A stretch of DNA of 64,000 bases from Bacteroidales bacterium. Its GTDB lineage: Bacteria > Bacteroidota > Bacteroidia > Bacteroidales > P3. Where the stretch lies: contig JAFURZ010000008.1 of the NCBI GenBank assembly GCA_017480785.1, forward strand, positions 1 through 64,000. The letters run 5' to 3'. Shown piece after piece: positions 1-6,625 of this stretch. The position numbers and the translations under genes are program-made. The notes beneath the pieces are model-generated. The model made no database searches. It was not told the DNA's origin and saw only the letters and a program-made list of their open reading frames with translations. Numbering within the stretch: position 1 is the stretch's first letter; each line of letters starts with the position of its first letter.

Positions 1-26
1 CTTGTCCGTATGTCAAACAGTTTACT

Positions 27-138
<112 letters not shown>

Positions 139-145
139 TTTCTAA

Positions 146-173
146 AGGAGTCCCTGAAAGGACTCCTTTTTTT
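146..173 (+). terminator. rRNA operon intrinsic terminator
   Basis: AGGAGTCC (146-153), a 6-nt loop and GGACTCCT (160-167) form a perfect 8-bp stem. It is followed by a run of seven T. It lies just after the 5S gene. Confidence 0.92.
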
Positions 174-233
174 GTTGCCAGTAAGATACAATAATATTGT
201 GAATGTTTCGTTATTCATACAAACAAAGATGAT

Positions 234-527
234 ATGCCGATAGGTTATACCAAGACGATATGCGATTATTTTGCCACGTTGCCAATAGACAAGGCGTGGG
301 TCTATGGCTCTTTCTCTCGCGGCGAGGAACGGGATGACAGCGACATAGACATCATGGTGCGCTATCTGCCCGAGGGTGTGTCGTTGTTGAAGCATGCACA
401 TATTATGAATACGCTGTCGGATTTGTTGGGGCGGCATGTCGACCTTGTCGAAGAAGACTGTTTGTTGCCGTTTGCAGCCGAATCCGCCATGCATGACAGG
501 AGGCTTGTGTATGAGAGAACCGCTTAA
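234..527 (+). CDS. mntA: MntA-type minimal nucleotidyltransferase antitoxin
   Basis: This 97-residue protein is a minimal nucleotidyltransferase. Residues 25-39 match the GSX10DXD signature exactly (G25, S26, D37, D39). Its 3' end overlaps the HEPN gene at 511-864 by 17 bp. In characterised MntA/HepT (type VII) modules this enzyme adenylylates a tyrosine of the HEPN toxin to neutralise it. Activity here is inferred from the motif and the gene order. The pair sits directly downstream of an rRNA operon terminator, in DNA less GC-rich than the neighbouring metabolic genes. Confidence 0.88.
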   Translation: MPIGYTKTICDYFATLPIDKAWVYGSFSRGEERDDSDIDIMVRYLPEGVSLLKHAHIMNTLSDLLGRHVDLVEEDCLLPFAAESAMHDRRLVYERTA

Positions 528-864
528 AGACAAGGGGCGTTTGGAGCATATCCTGGCCTCGATTGAACGCATCGAGCGTTTCACGGCAGGTATGACTTTC
601 GAAGACTTACGCAAGGACGAAGTGACGTATTATGCGGTGGTCAAGTGTATCGAAATCATCGGGGAAGCCTCATATATGCTTACACACGAATTCCAAGAAA
701 AACATCCGCAGACCGCTTGGCGGGATATAATCGCTATGCGCCATGTGTTGGTGCACGGTTACTATCAGGTCAGCACAATGCAGGTATGGAAGGTGGTCAA
801 CGAAGATTTACCGCCGCTAAAAGAGCAAGTGTTGCAGTATTACAATGAGTTTGTGGAAAAGTAG
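511..864 (+). CDS. hepT: HepT-like HEPN-domain RNase toxin (DUF86)
   Basis: This 117-residue HEPN/DUF86 protein carries the toxin RNase signature RX4HXY at R77-H82-Y84. An in-frame ATG lies further upstream at 436, but the ATG at 511 is preferred. It has an AGGAGG-like ribosome site (about 497-503), gives the usual HepT length, and leaves the normal short overlap with mntA. HepT proteins cleave RNA, including tRNA 3' ends in one studied case. The tyrosine of the motif is the site modified by MntA in known systems. The module looks intact. Confidence 0.87.
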   Translation: MREPLKDKGRLEHILASIERIERFTAGMTFEDLRKDEVTYYAVVKCIEIIGEASYMLTHEFQEKHPQTAWRDIIAMRHVLVHGYYQVSTMQVWKVVNEDLPPLKEQVLQYYNEFVEK

Positions 865-872
865 GTTTTAGA

Positions 873-900
873 GGGAGCCACGATTTGGGGCTCCCTTTTT
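873..900 (+). terminator. Terminator of the mntA-hepT operon
   Basis: GGGAGCC (873-879) pairs with GGCTCCC (889-895) and is followed by T5. It lies 9 nt after the hepT stop codon. Confidence 0.9.
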
Positions 901-1000
901 GATGTTTTCGTACAAGCTCTGTGGTGTGCTTTCACGTCAGATTGACATGTGCCCTTACGTCGGATGATATGTAAAGGCATATCTTTTTCTATGTATAAAA

Positions 1001-1030
1001 AAGGGTGCCCGCGGCGATGCGGACACCCTC
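1001..1030 (-). terminator. Terminator of the lipoprotein gene at 1051-1485
   Basis: On the minus strand GGGTGTCC...GGGCACCC forms a hairpin followed by T6. It lies about 20 nt past the stop codon of the minus-strand lipoprotein gene. Confidence 0.8.
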
Positions 1031-1050
1031 GGTGCGGTGGACGGCATGGG

Positions 1051-1485
1051 TTACTGCACCTTGTGAAGGGTGCCAGAGTAGTCGCCTTGGCTACCGTCCT
1101 CATACGTACGTTTTCCTTCGATGACCATAGTGTCGTCGGTGAGGCTCTTGATTGTGAAATCAATGCAAATGGTAATCTCCCGTCCGTAGTCTTCGTCATA
1201 GTGGGTGTCCTGTCCGTGGAATTTGTTCCCACTGAGTGTCCAGACGCAACTATAATCACTCCAATAACAGGTGTGGTCGGCGTTGATTGTGATGTCGAAA
1301 TGAGAATAGACAAAGACATCATCATTAAAACTCCATTTCCCGATGAGTTTGGACTCATCGATGGATGACGAGGAGCCGGAGCCGCTGCCGCCGTTGTTGT
1401 CATCGTCCTTGCTGCAGGACGCGAAGGTGAACATTGCAGCTGCCACAAAGAACAGCACGGTCAGTTTTTTGATTTGTTTTACCAT
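1051..1485 (-). CDS. Small lipocalin-like lipoprotein
   Basis: This 144-residue protein has a lipoprotein signal peptide with the lipobox FASC (cysteine 24). An acidic, glycine/serine-rich linker (KDDDNNGGSGSGSSSS) follows, then a compact domain beginning IGKWSF. Alternating beta-strand patterns and phrases such as ITINADHTCYW fit the lipocalin-like beta-barrel lipoproteins common in Bacteroidetes. It should be attached to the outer membrane. The ligand is unknown. The 1918-2352 gene encodes a similar-sized protein of the same architecture, suggesting paralogues. Confidence 0.75.
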   Translation of the reverse strand: MVKQIKKLTVLFFVAAAMFTFASCSKDDDNNGGSGSGSSSSIDESKLIGKWSFNDDVFVYSHFDITINADHTCYWSDYSCVWTLSGNKFHGQDTHYDEDYGREITICIDFTIKSLTDDTMVIEGKRTYEDGSQGDYSGTLHKVQ

Positions 1486-1705
1486 TGTTGTTGTGTTTTT
1501 TGTTTATAAAATGGGTTAATTGGTATTCTCTACTATATATATAACCTTTTTTTTCAAATAATCCACAACGCACCGAAATTTTTTTTCGTCCGCACACACC
1601 CCAATCCTAAAAAACAAGAAGCGTGGCACCCGTATGCCGCTTCCTGTAAAGAGGTCCTAGGAAACACCTAGTTCCTCATTCTCCGCACCCTACATGCGCT
1701 GCCAT

Positions 1706-1771
1706 TTTTACGGTAGTATTACGGTGGTATAACTTCATTTCAACTTGAAAAAGCGTAATACTACCGTAAAA
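1706..1771. repeat. Short copy of the ACGGTAGTATT palindrome family
   Basis: The left arm 1706-1723 and the right arm 1754-1771 are perfect 18-bp inverted repeats containing ACGGTAGTATT. A 30-nt non-palindromic loop separates them. The arm sequence is the same as in the 109-bp palindromes at 24678 and 50004, but only one full 11-nt unit is retained per arm. Confidence 0.85.
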
Positions 1772-1854
1772 CTCGAGTTGAACTGTAGTTGAAAACCCAG
1801 AGGATGTGGCGCTTGGAGGGTGATTCGGCGACGAGGACCACAGATGGTCTACAG

Positions 1855-1895
1855 GAAGGAAAAAGGATGCCGCAGCGCTGTGCAGCATCCTTGTG
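1855..1895 (-). terminator. Terminator of the lipoprotein gene at 1918-2352
   Basis: On the minus strand GGATGCTGCACAGCGCTGCG can fold with a GCATCC end (one mismatch), and the hairpin is followed by T5. It starts about 25 nt past the stop codon at 1918. Confidence 0.8.
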
Positions 1896-1917
1896 TGTGG
1901 GATAATCTGGAGGGAGG

Positions 1918-2352
1918 CTATTCCGCCCGGACCAGGTGGACCACCACATCGCCCGGGATGTCGGCCATGGGTACGTTGGTGCCGCTGAAGGTGCACTCGT
2001 TCTCGGTCAGGCTGTTGACGGTGTAGACAAAATGGACTCCGCTCCGCGGCGTGATGGTCAGCTGGTCGCCGTCCACGCTCCAGGTGAATTCATTGTTCTC
2101 GACCACCCCGTTGTCGTTGGCCAGTCCGGTGCCGTCTTCATTCATGGTGAAGAGCATGTTCCCCGGCGTCATGTTCTGGCCGTTGACTGTCATGTTCTCG
2201 ACACGCCATGTGCCGACAAACATCTCGGTGCTGAAGCCGTTGCCGTCGCAGCTGCCCCCGCCGGGGTTGTCGGTGTCGTTGTCCTTGTCGTCGCAGGCAA
2301 CCATTGCTGTCATCGCAAATGCGACCATCAGAATTGAAAGTACTTTCTTCAT
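1918..2352 (-). CDS. Small lipocalin-like lipoprotein
   Basis: This 144-residue lipoprotein has a signal peptide ending in MVAC (lipobox cysteine 20), then an Asp/Asn-rich linker. The globular domain contains FVGTWRVENM, which matches the GxW start typical of lipocalin-like barrels. Later strand-like segments include EFTWSVDGDQLTI and VHFVYTVNSLTENECTF. It is likely periplasmic-facing or surface-exposed on the outer membrane. The ligand is unknown. Its upstream leader contains a terminator-like hairpin (2384-2418) and a G8 homopolymer, described separately. Confidence 0.78.
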   Translation of the reverse strand: MKKVLSILMVAFAMTAMVACDDKDNDTDNPGGGSCDGNGFSTEMFVGTWRVENMTVNGQNMTPGNMLFTMNEDGTGLANDNGVVENNEFTWSVDGDQLTITPRSGVHFVYTVNSLTENECTFSGTNVPMADIPGDVVVHLVRAE

Positions 2353-2383
2353 CTTGTTTAATTATTTAATTGGTAAAACAAAA

Positions 2384-2418
2384 GCCCCGGACCGATGCAC
2401 CGTGCATCGTCCGAGGCC
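2384..2418 (-). terminator. Terminator-like hairpin in the leader region of the 1918-2352 gene
   Basis: On the minus strand GGACGATGCA and TGCATCGGTCC form a long stem with flanking G-C pairs, followed by TTTTGTTTT. It lies between a promoter-like sequence near 2530-2560 and the lipoprotein start at 2352. It could end a transcript of about 130 nt or act as an attenuator. Confidence 0.6.
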
Positions 2419-2529
2419 GTGAATTCTTGGTGTACAACAGCCGTTCCATTCCCGCCATATTCATCTGGGGGGGGTAATAGTCAGTGGGTTATATACCATA
2501 GACAGCATGGTGTGCCGCATGTTTGATTT

Positions 2530-2566
2530 TGCAAAGGTATATAGAATATCCGACATGGGCAAATTT
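2530..2566 (-). promoter_or_regulatory. Bacteroidetes-type promoter, minus strand
   Basis: Read on the minus strand the sequence contains TTTG, about 20 nt, then TATACCTTTGC (a TAnnTTTG -7 box at about 2530-2539). It would start transcription near 2520, towards the hairpin at 2384-2418 and the lipoprotein gene. Confidence 0.55.
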
Positions 2567-2627
2567 TTTTTCGGAATATCATCGTGGCTGTGCGGGAGCC
2601 GGTGGGGTGGGAGATGGGAGATGGTCG

Positions 2628-3722
2628 TCAGGCGACGGAGCTGTCGAGGAGAGCCTGCACTTCGTCGCGGTGCTCGTAGAGGGTGCACCCGCCGGTGTGT
2701 TCCCAGGCGAGGGCGCTGGCGTCGCGCAGGCGTGAGAAGAGGGGCGAGCGGAGTGCGGCGCGGAGGCCGTCGCGGGCGGCGTTGGTGTCGCTGTGGGGCG
2801 AGAAGGGGCAGGGCTCGGCGGCACCGTCGGGGCCGATGTGGAAGAAGCCGCGGCCGGCGGCCATGCAGCCGTCGAGCAGCTTCTCGTCGCCGGGGAAGGA
2901 TACGAAAATCATCTCCTGCCGGCTGGTGCGCAACTCGTCCACGGTGCGCTCCATCCACTGCACGTCGTCGTCGCCGAAGGCGAGATGCTCGGTGCCTTTG
3001 TCGATGGGCACATACTCCACGTAGAAGACCAGTTTGCAGCCCAGTGCATGCAGCCGGTCGACGTAGTCGGGCGACGTGACGGCCTCCTTGTTCTCCGTGG
3101 TGACGGTGATGCTGGTGCCGAAGAAGAGGCCCGCCTCCTGTAGCATCTGCATGCTGAGGAGGGCGCGCTCGTGCACCCCCTTGCCGCGTCGGGCGTTGGT
3201 GGCCATGGCGTCGCCTTCGAGGCTGATGACGGGCAGTACGTTGAGGTGCTTTTTGAAGAACTCAATGTATTGAGACCCTATCAAAGTGCCGTTGGTGAAG
3301 ACGGGGAAGAGCATGTCCTTGACCGAGGCGATGCCTTCCAGCAGGTCGCGCCGGGTGAGGGGCTCGCCGCCGGCCAGAAGGGCTACGCTGAAGCCCATGT
3401 CGACCGCCTCTTCAAACAGACGGTGCCACTCGTCGGGCGAGAGGGTGGGTTTGGTGGGTTCGTCGCCGGCGATGCCACCGGCGCGGGCGTAGCAGCCTTT
3501 GCAGCTGAGGTTGCACGTGTTGGCGATGGAGCAGATGAGGAAGGGTGGCACAGCCAGCCCTTCCTTTTTCAGTATCTGTTTGCGCCTCCGGTCGCCACGG
3601 GCCATGGTGCGTTGCAGTTGCAGTGCGAAGCGAGCCTCGCGCGGGTTGCTGAGGACGGAGCGGTAGCCCGTCTGCACCAGGGCCCGCAGGTTGTCGGTCA
3701 TAAATTGGGCCAGGTCGGTCAT
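2628..3722 (-). CDS. Radical SAM protein of the peroxide operon
   Basis: This 364-residue protein carries the radical SAM iron-sulfur motif CxxxCxxC at C70, C74 and C77 (CNLSCKGCYA). A glycine-rich SAM-binding segment (LLAGGEPL) follows. The C-terminal part has further cysteines (GCMAAGRG, AEPCPFSP, GGCTLYEH) that could ligate a second cluster, but I cannot assign a SPASM class. The start codon forms an ATGA overlap with the stop of the OhrR gene, so the two are translationally coupled. The substrate is unknown. Co-expression with a glutathione peroxidase and a peroxide sensor suggests a role in oxidative or peroxide stress. A 7-nt periodic tract (2602-2624) lies just past its stop. Confidence 0.8.
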   Translation of the reverse strand: MTDLAQFMTDNLRALVQTGYRSVLSNPREARFALQLQRTMARGDRRRKQILKKEGLAVPPFLICSIANTCNLSCKGCYARAGGIAGDEPTKPTLSPDEWHRLFEEAVDMGFSVALLAGGEPLTRRDLLEGIASVKDMLFPVFTNGTLIGSQYIEFFKKHLNVLPVISLEGDAMATNARRGKGVHERALLSMQMLQEAGLFFGTSITVTTENKEAVTSPDYVDRLHALGCKLVFYVEYVPIDKGTEHLAFGDDDVQWMERTVDELRTSRQEMIFVSFPGDEKLLDGCMAAGRGFFHIGPDGAAEPCPFSPHSDTNAARDGLRAALRSPLFSRLRDASALAWEHTGGCTLYEHRDEVQALLDSSVA

Positions 3723-4159
3723 TTCTCCTTCATCGATTTAATCATACGGTCCAGTACTTCGGTGAAGGTGATGGCGTCCTTCTCGCTCAGGGGCTCGCCC
3801 TGCCAGCATTGCGCCAGGCATTGGGGCACGTCCTTGGCCTGCGACTCCAAGTGGCGTCCTTTCTTGGTGAGCGACACCAGGGTCTGGCGTGCGTCGACGA
3901 TGCCACGTGAGCGGACGACCAATGCGTCCTGCTCCATGCGCTTCAGCAGCGGCGTGAGCGTGTTGCTGTCGAGTCCCAGCCGTTTCCCTATTTCGTTGAC
4001 GGTGAGGTTGTCCTGCTCCCACAGTACCAGCATGACGAGGTATTGGGGATAGGTGAGCCCCAGCGGGTCCAGCAGGGGGCGGTATGCTTGCGTGATAAGC
4101 CGTGAAGCGGTGTAGAGGCGGAAGCACACCTGATTGTCCAGTTTCAATTGTTCGTACAT
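3719..4159 (-). CDS. ohrR: OhrR-type MarR-family peroxide-sensing repressor
   Basis: This 146-residue MarR-family winged-helix protein has a conserved cysteine near the N-terminus (C12, in LDNQVCFRLYTASR) followed by LLDPLGLTYPQYLVMLVLWE. That is the classic OhrR signature, in which this cysteine is oxidised by organic hydroperoxides and releases DNA. The DNA-binding helices span roughly residues 55-90. The gene lies 19 nt after the glutathione peroxidase gene and overlaps the radical SAM gene by 4 nt. Repeated TCGYRYRCGA palindromes upstream of the operon (5297-5454) are the best candidates for its operators, implying autoregulation. Confidence 0.9.
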   Translation of the reverse strand: MYEQLKLDNQVCFRLYTASRLITQAYRPLLDPLGLTYPQYLVMLVLWEQDNLTVNEIGKRLGLDSNTLTPLLKRMEQDALVVRSRGIVDARQTLVSLTKKGRHLESQAKDVPQCLAQCWQGEPLSEKDAITFTEVLDRMIKSMKEK

Positions 4160-4178
4160 CGTTGTAATGATTGGTGTA

Positions 4179-4802
4179 TTAAAGCATGCGCTCGATGGCG
4201 GCCTCTATCTTTTCCGGCTCGGTGGTGGGGGCGAAGCGTTCCACGGTCACGCCATCCTTTGCGACAAGGAATTTGGTGAAGTTCCACAGGATGTCGCCCT
4301 CTTTCTTGGCACTCTTGCTCAGTTTCTTGAGCATGGTGTGGGTGGCTTTGGCCTTGAGACCCTGGTACTCCTCGGTCGGGGCCTGAGCCTTGAGGAAGGT
4401 GAACACGGGGTGCTCGTCCGTACCGTTGACGTCGGTCTTCTTGGTAATCTGGAAGGTGACGCCATAGTTGAGGCGGCAGAAGCCCTCGATTTCGCTGTCG
4501 GCTCCCGGGTCTTGCTCGGCAAACTGGTTGCAGGGGAACCCGATGACGACGAGACCGCGGTCGCGGTACTTCTCGTTCAGTTTCTCCAGTCCGTCGAACT
4601 GGGGGGTGAAACCGCACTTGGAGGCGGTGTTGACGATGAGGAGCACCTTGCCCTCGAAGTCCTTGAAGTTGATTTCCTGCCCGTTGCTGGCAGTGGCGGT
4701 GTAATCGAAAATGGTTGCCATATTGTCTTTTGTTTGGGCCGTTGCACTGTTGCCCGCGAGGGCGAGCAGCAGCATGGCGGCGATGGTTAAATACTGTTTC
4801 AT
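4179..4802 (-). CDS. Exported glutathione peroxidase family thiol peroxidase
   Basis: This 207-residue protein has an N-terminal Sec signal peptide (cleavage likely after SATA, about residue 22). The GPx domain has peroxidatic C63 in NTASKCGFTP, Gln93 in FPCNQF and Trp173 in WNFTKF, completing the usual catalytic triad. It uses cysteine, not selenocysteine, and probably draws reducing power from thioredoxin-like proteins. The signal peptide places it in the periplasm, unusual for a family that is often cytoplasmic. It sits 6 nt downstream of the ferritin-like gene and 19 nt upstream of ohrR, so all four genes form one operon. Confidence 0.9.
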   Translation of the reverse strand: MKQYLTIAAMLLLALAGNSATAQTKDNMATIFDYTATASNGQEINFKDFEGKVLLIVNTASKCGFTPQFDGLEKLNEKYRDRGLVVIGFPCNQFAEQDPGADSEIEGFCRLNYGVTFQITKKTDVNGTDEHPVFTFLKAQAPTEEYQGLKAKATHTMLKKLSKSAKKEGDILWNFTKFLVAKDGVTVERFAPTTEPEKIEAAIERML

Positions 4803-4808
4803 CTGTAA

Positions 4809-5264
4809 TTACATTTGACGCAGGAGCCAGTTCTGGTATCCCAGCTTCTCAATCAGGTCCACCTGTTGTTCGTCCCAGTAGAGGTCCTCTTCCTCGTCGG
4901 CGAGGTAGGCCTTGGTGATGTCGTAGGTCGTCGGGTCGGCCGCCAGGGCGGGCATGAGCTTGTATAGCGACTCGACTCCCTCGCGCTGCAGCTTGAGGTC
5001 GGCCTCGATGTAGGCCTTCGGGTCCTCGATGAGGGCGCATTTGTTGCTGATGTTCACTTCGGGAGTGCAGCCAAGGTCCATCATGCGGTTGGCATACTTC
5101 TCAACCCATTCCATCTCCTCGGTGTAGTGGTCCAGGTATTTCTGGCCCAGTTTCTCGTAGCCGAGCGATTTGAACAGCAATCCCTGCATTTTGTGCACGT
5201 AAGAACTGCCGGAAAGTTCGTTCACAATCATTTGTGAGACCTGTAATGTTGTTGTAAAATCCAT
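4809..5264 (-). CDS. Divergent bacterioferritin-like protein
   Basis: This 151-residue four-helix protein aligns by eye with bacterioferritin: E16, then EEMEW (residues 49-53), DLKLQREG and DEEEDLYWDEQQVDLIEKLG near the C-terminus. However, positions that are diiron-site histidines in bacterioferritin (EEMKH and DEEGHIDW) are tryptophan and aspartate here, and a third glutamate ligand appears to be glutamine. So a normal ferroxidase centre may be missing. It is the first gene of the peroxide operon. The promoter and the first OhrR-like palindrome lie just upstream. Iron sequestration during peroxide stress is an inference. Confidence 0.75.
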   Translation of the reverse strand: MDFTTTLQVSQMIVNELSGSSYVHKMQGLLFKSLGYEKLGQKYLDHYTEEMEWVEKYANRMMDLGCTPEVNISNKCALIEDPKAYIEADLKLQREGVESLYKLMPALAADPTTYDITKAYLADEEEDLYWDEQQVDLIEKLGYQNWLLRQM

Positions 5265-5296
5265 AACTTTAATGTTTTATTTGTTTAATAATTTAA

Positions 5297-5341
5297 ATCG
5301 TTCACGATGCAAATATACAAATAAAATCATACATAGAGCAA
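5297..5341 (-). promoter_or_regulatory. Promoter of the peroxide operon with overlapping OhrR-like operator
   Basis: On the minus strand a TTTG-like box near 5337-5340 is followed after about 20 nt by TATATTTGC (5309-5317). Directly downstream, covering the expected start of transcription, is the palindrome ATCGTTCACGAT (5297-5308). A repressor bound there would block the promoter. Assignment to OhrR is inferred from operon content. Confidence 0.7.
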
Positions 5342-5368
5342 ATAAATCAAATATTTAACATTATTTAT

Positions 5369-5393
5369 AATTAGGTCGTGCGCGATTTAATTT
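5369..5393. promoter_or_regulatory. Candidate OhrR operator 2
   Basis: TCGTGCGCGA (5376-5385) lies within ATTAGG...TTTAATT flanks and matches the palindrome over the operon promoter and the copy at 5445. Confidence 0.6.
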
Positions 5394-5437
5394 TGTTTCC
5401 AGGCAGTCTTTCGCGAGAAAAAGAGAAAAAAGTATAA

Positions 5438-5462
5438 TAATAGGTCGCGCGCGATATAATTA
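5438..5462. promoter_or_regulatory. Candidate OhrR operator 3
   Basis: TCGCGCGCGA (5445-5454) is a perfect palindrome in an ATAGG...TATAATT context, nearly identical in layout to the copy 69 nt away. Confidence 0.6.
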
Positions 5463-5686
5463 AGAATTGTTAGTATTGCCGAGTAGGGTCGGAGCACCCA
5501 AAAGGCAGGATGACCCTCTGGAGTGGTGAAAAGTGTATTTGGCTAGAAAACCAGTCAGTTGGGTATTAAATACGACTTATGAACATATTATCACCGACTT
5601 ATGTCCGAGGAAAAGCGTAAAACGGTCGGAGTTGTGTCGGAGTTGTTACGGAGTTGTTACGGTGTTGTGGCGGAGGCGACCAGGAG

Positions 5687-5711
5687 ATTGGTCGTGTGCG
5701 ACCTAATTGGG
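5687..5711. promoter_or_regulatory. Candidate OhrR operator 4
   Basis: TCGTGTGCGA (5692-5701) lies within a TTGG...CCTAATT context, in the opposite orientation to copies 2 and 3. It sits 120 nt upstream of the methylase promoter, so its target is unclear. Confidence 0.5.
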
Positions 5712-5819
5712 GGCTGGGCTGTGCCACGGGACGGGGATGCGGCGGCGTGTCATCGAGGCGGCGGGGAGGGGGCGCCGGGTGGCGGACGATTTATTTCGGC
5801 GGCGATGAAAAAAAAGTCG

Positions 5820-5828
5820 TATCTTTGC
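5820..5828 (+). promoter_or_regulatory. Promoter -7 box of the methylase gene
   Basis: TATCTTTGC matches the Bacteroidetes TAnnTTTG box and ends 3 nt before the ATG at 5832, implying a very short or absent 5' leader. Confidence 0.6.
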
Positions 5829-5831
5829 AGC

Positions 5832-6611
5832 ATGATTACAGTGCATGTAGACAATCTGGACGCTGCCGGGCTGGCGCCCTATTCGCGCCTGACGGAGAGG
5901 CAGTTGCAATATAGGTTGCATCCCGAAGAGGGGGTGTTTATCTGCGAGAGCATGAAGGTGATACGCGTGGCTTTGGCGCATGGGGTGGAGCCGGTGTCGT
6001 TCCTGTGCGAGGAGAAGTTCCTGGGCCAGGTGCCTGACTGCGGGGTGCCGGTCTACACGGCCGAGCGGTCTGTGCTGAAGCAACTTACGGGCTACGAGCT
6101 GAGCCGCGGGGTGCTGTGCTGCATGCGCAGGCCACGGCTGCCAGGGGTAGGGGAGGTGCTGCGCGAGGCGCGGCGCGTGGCGGTGCTCGACGGGGTGGTG
6201 AATTCGGAGAATACCGGGGCTGTGTTCCGTGCGGCGGCGGCGCTGGGTGTTGACTCCGTGGTGCTTACGCGCAGCTGCTGCGACCCGCTGAACCGTCGTG
6301 CCTGCCGTGTGAGCATGGGTACGGTGTTCCAGCTGCCGTGGACGTTTTTGGACGACTATGGCCAGTTGAAGGAGAACGGGTTGCAGGTGGTGGCGCTGGC
6401 GTTGACCGACCGGAGTGTGCCCCTTGGCGACGTGCGGCTGAAGGCTCTGGAGCGAATGGCTATCGTGCTGGGAAGCGAGGGCGACGGCTTGAGCGACAGT
6501 GTGTTGCGCATAGCCGACCATGTGGTGCGCATCCCGATGCTGCGGGGTGTGGACTCGCTCAATGTGGCTGCCGCTGCCGCGGTGGCTTTCTGGGAGCTGC
6601 GGACGCCTTGA
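5832..6611 (+). CDS. TrmH/SpoU family RNA 2'-O-methyltransferase
   Basis: This 259-residue protein carries the SpoU methylase motifs: NSENTGAVFRAAAALG (motif 1), VLGSEGDGLS (motif 2) and MLRGVDSLNVAAAAAV (motif 3). These form the trefoil-knot SAM site. The N-terminal 90 residues resemble the substrate-binding domain of RlmB/TsnR relatives. It probably methylates a ribose in rRNA or tRNA. The start at 5832 is chosen because the upstream extension is unconserved and a TATCTTTGC promoter box (5820-5828) ends 3 nt before this ATG. The mRNA is therefore probably leaderless or nearly so. The gene ends 15 nt from the convergent DUF4105 gene. Confidence 0.87.
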   Translation: MITVHVDNLDAAGLAPYSRLTERQLQYRLHPEEGVFICESMKVIRVALAHGVEPVSFLCEEKFLGQVPDCGVPVYTAERSVLKQLTGYELSRGVLCCMRRPRLPGVGEVLREARRVAVLDGVVNSENTGAVFRAAAALGVDSVVLTRSCCDPLNRRACRVSMGTVFQLPWTFLDDYGQLKENGLQVVALALTDRSVPLGDVRLKALERMAIVLGSEGDGLSDSVLRIADHVVRIPMLRGVDSLNVAAAAAVAFWELRTP

Positions 6612-6625
6612 CGCCCGGCGCGCCG

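Larger units (their letters stand above)
1486..1917. other. Intergenic region with hairpins and a short TTACGGTAGTATT palindrome
   Basis: There is no supported gene here. The region holds an AT-rich promoter zone for the minus-strand gene at 1051-1485 (1490-1560) and a GAAGCG/CGCTTC hairpin at 1618-1645. It also holds a short copy of the palindrome family (1706-1771) and half of a TTCGACTTGA-type repeat (about 1772-1800). A terminator of the upstream gene lies at 1855-1895. Confidence 0.6.
5265..5831. other. Intergenic regulatory region between the peroxide operon and the TrmH-type methylase
   Basis: This AT-rich divergent region holds the peroxide-operon promoter, four copies of a TCGYRYRCGA palindrome (5297, 5376, 5445, 5692) and a direct GGAGTTGTTAC repeat (about 5636-5661). 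The promoter box of the plus-strand methylase gene is at 5820. An open frame extending upstream of the methylase through this region shows no conserved content and is not annotated. Confidence 0.6.

Noticed and set aside
5601..5831. N-terminal extension of the TrmH-type methylase
   Set aside because: The 77-codon extension has no conservation and runs over the promoter box at 5820. The start at 5832 is better.
6612..6625. GCCGCTAGCGGC palindrome between convergent genes as a terminator
   Set aside because: It is a perfect palindrome near the two stop codons but has no T-run on either strand.
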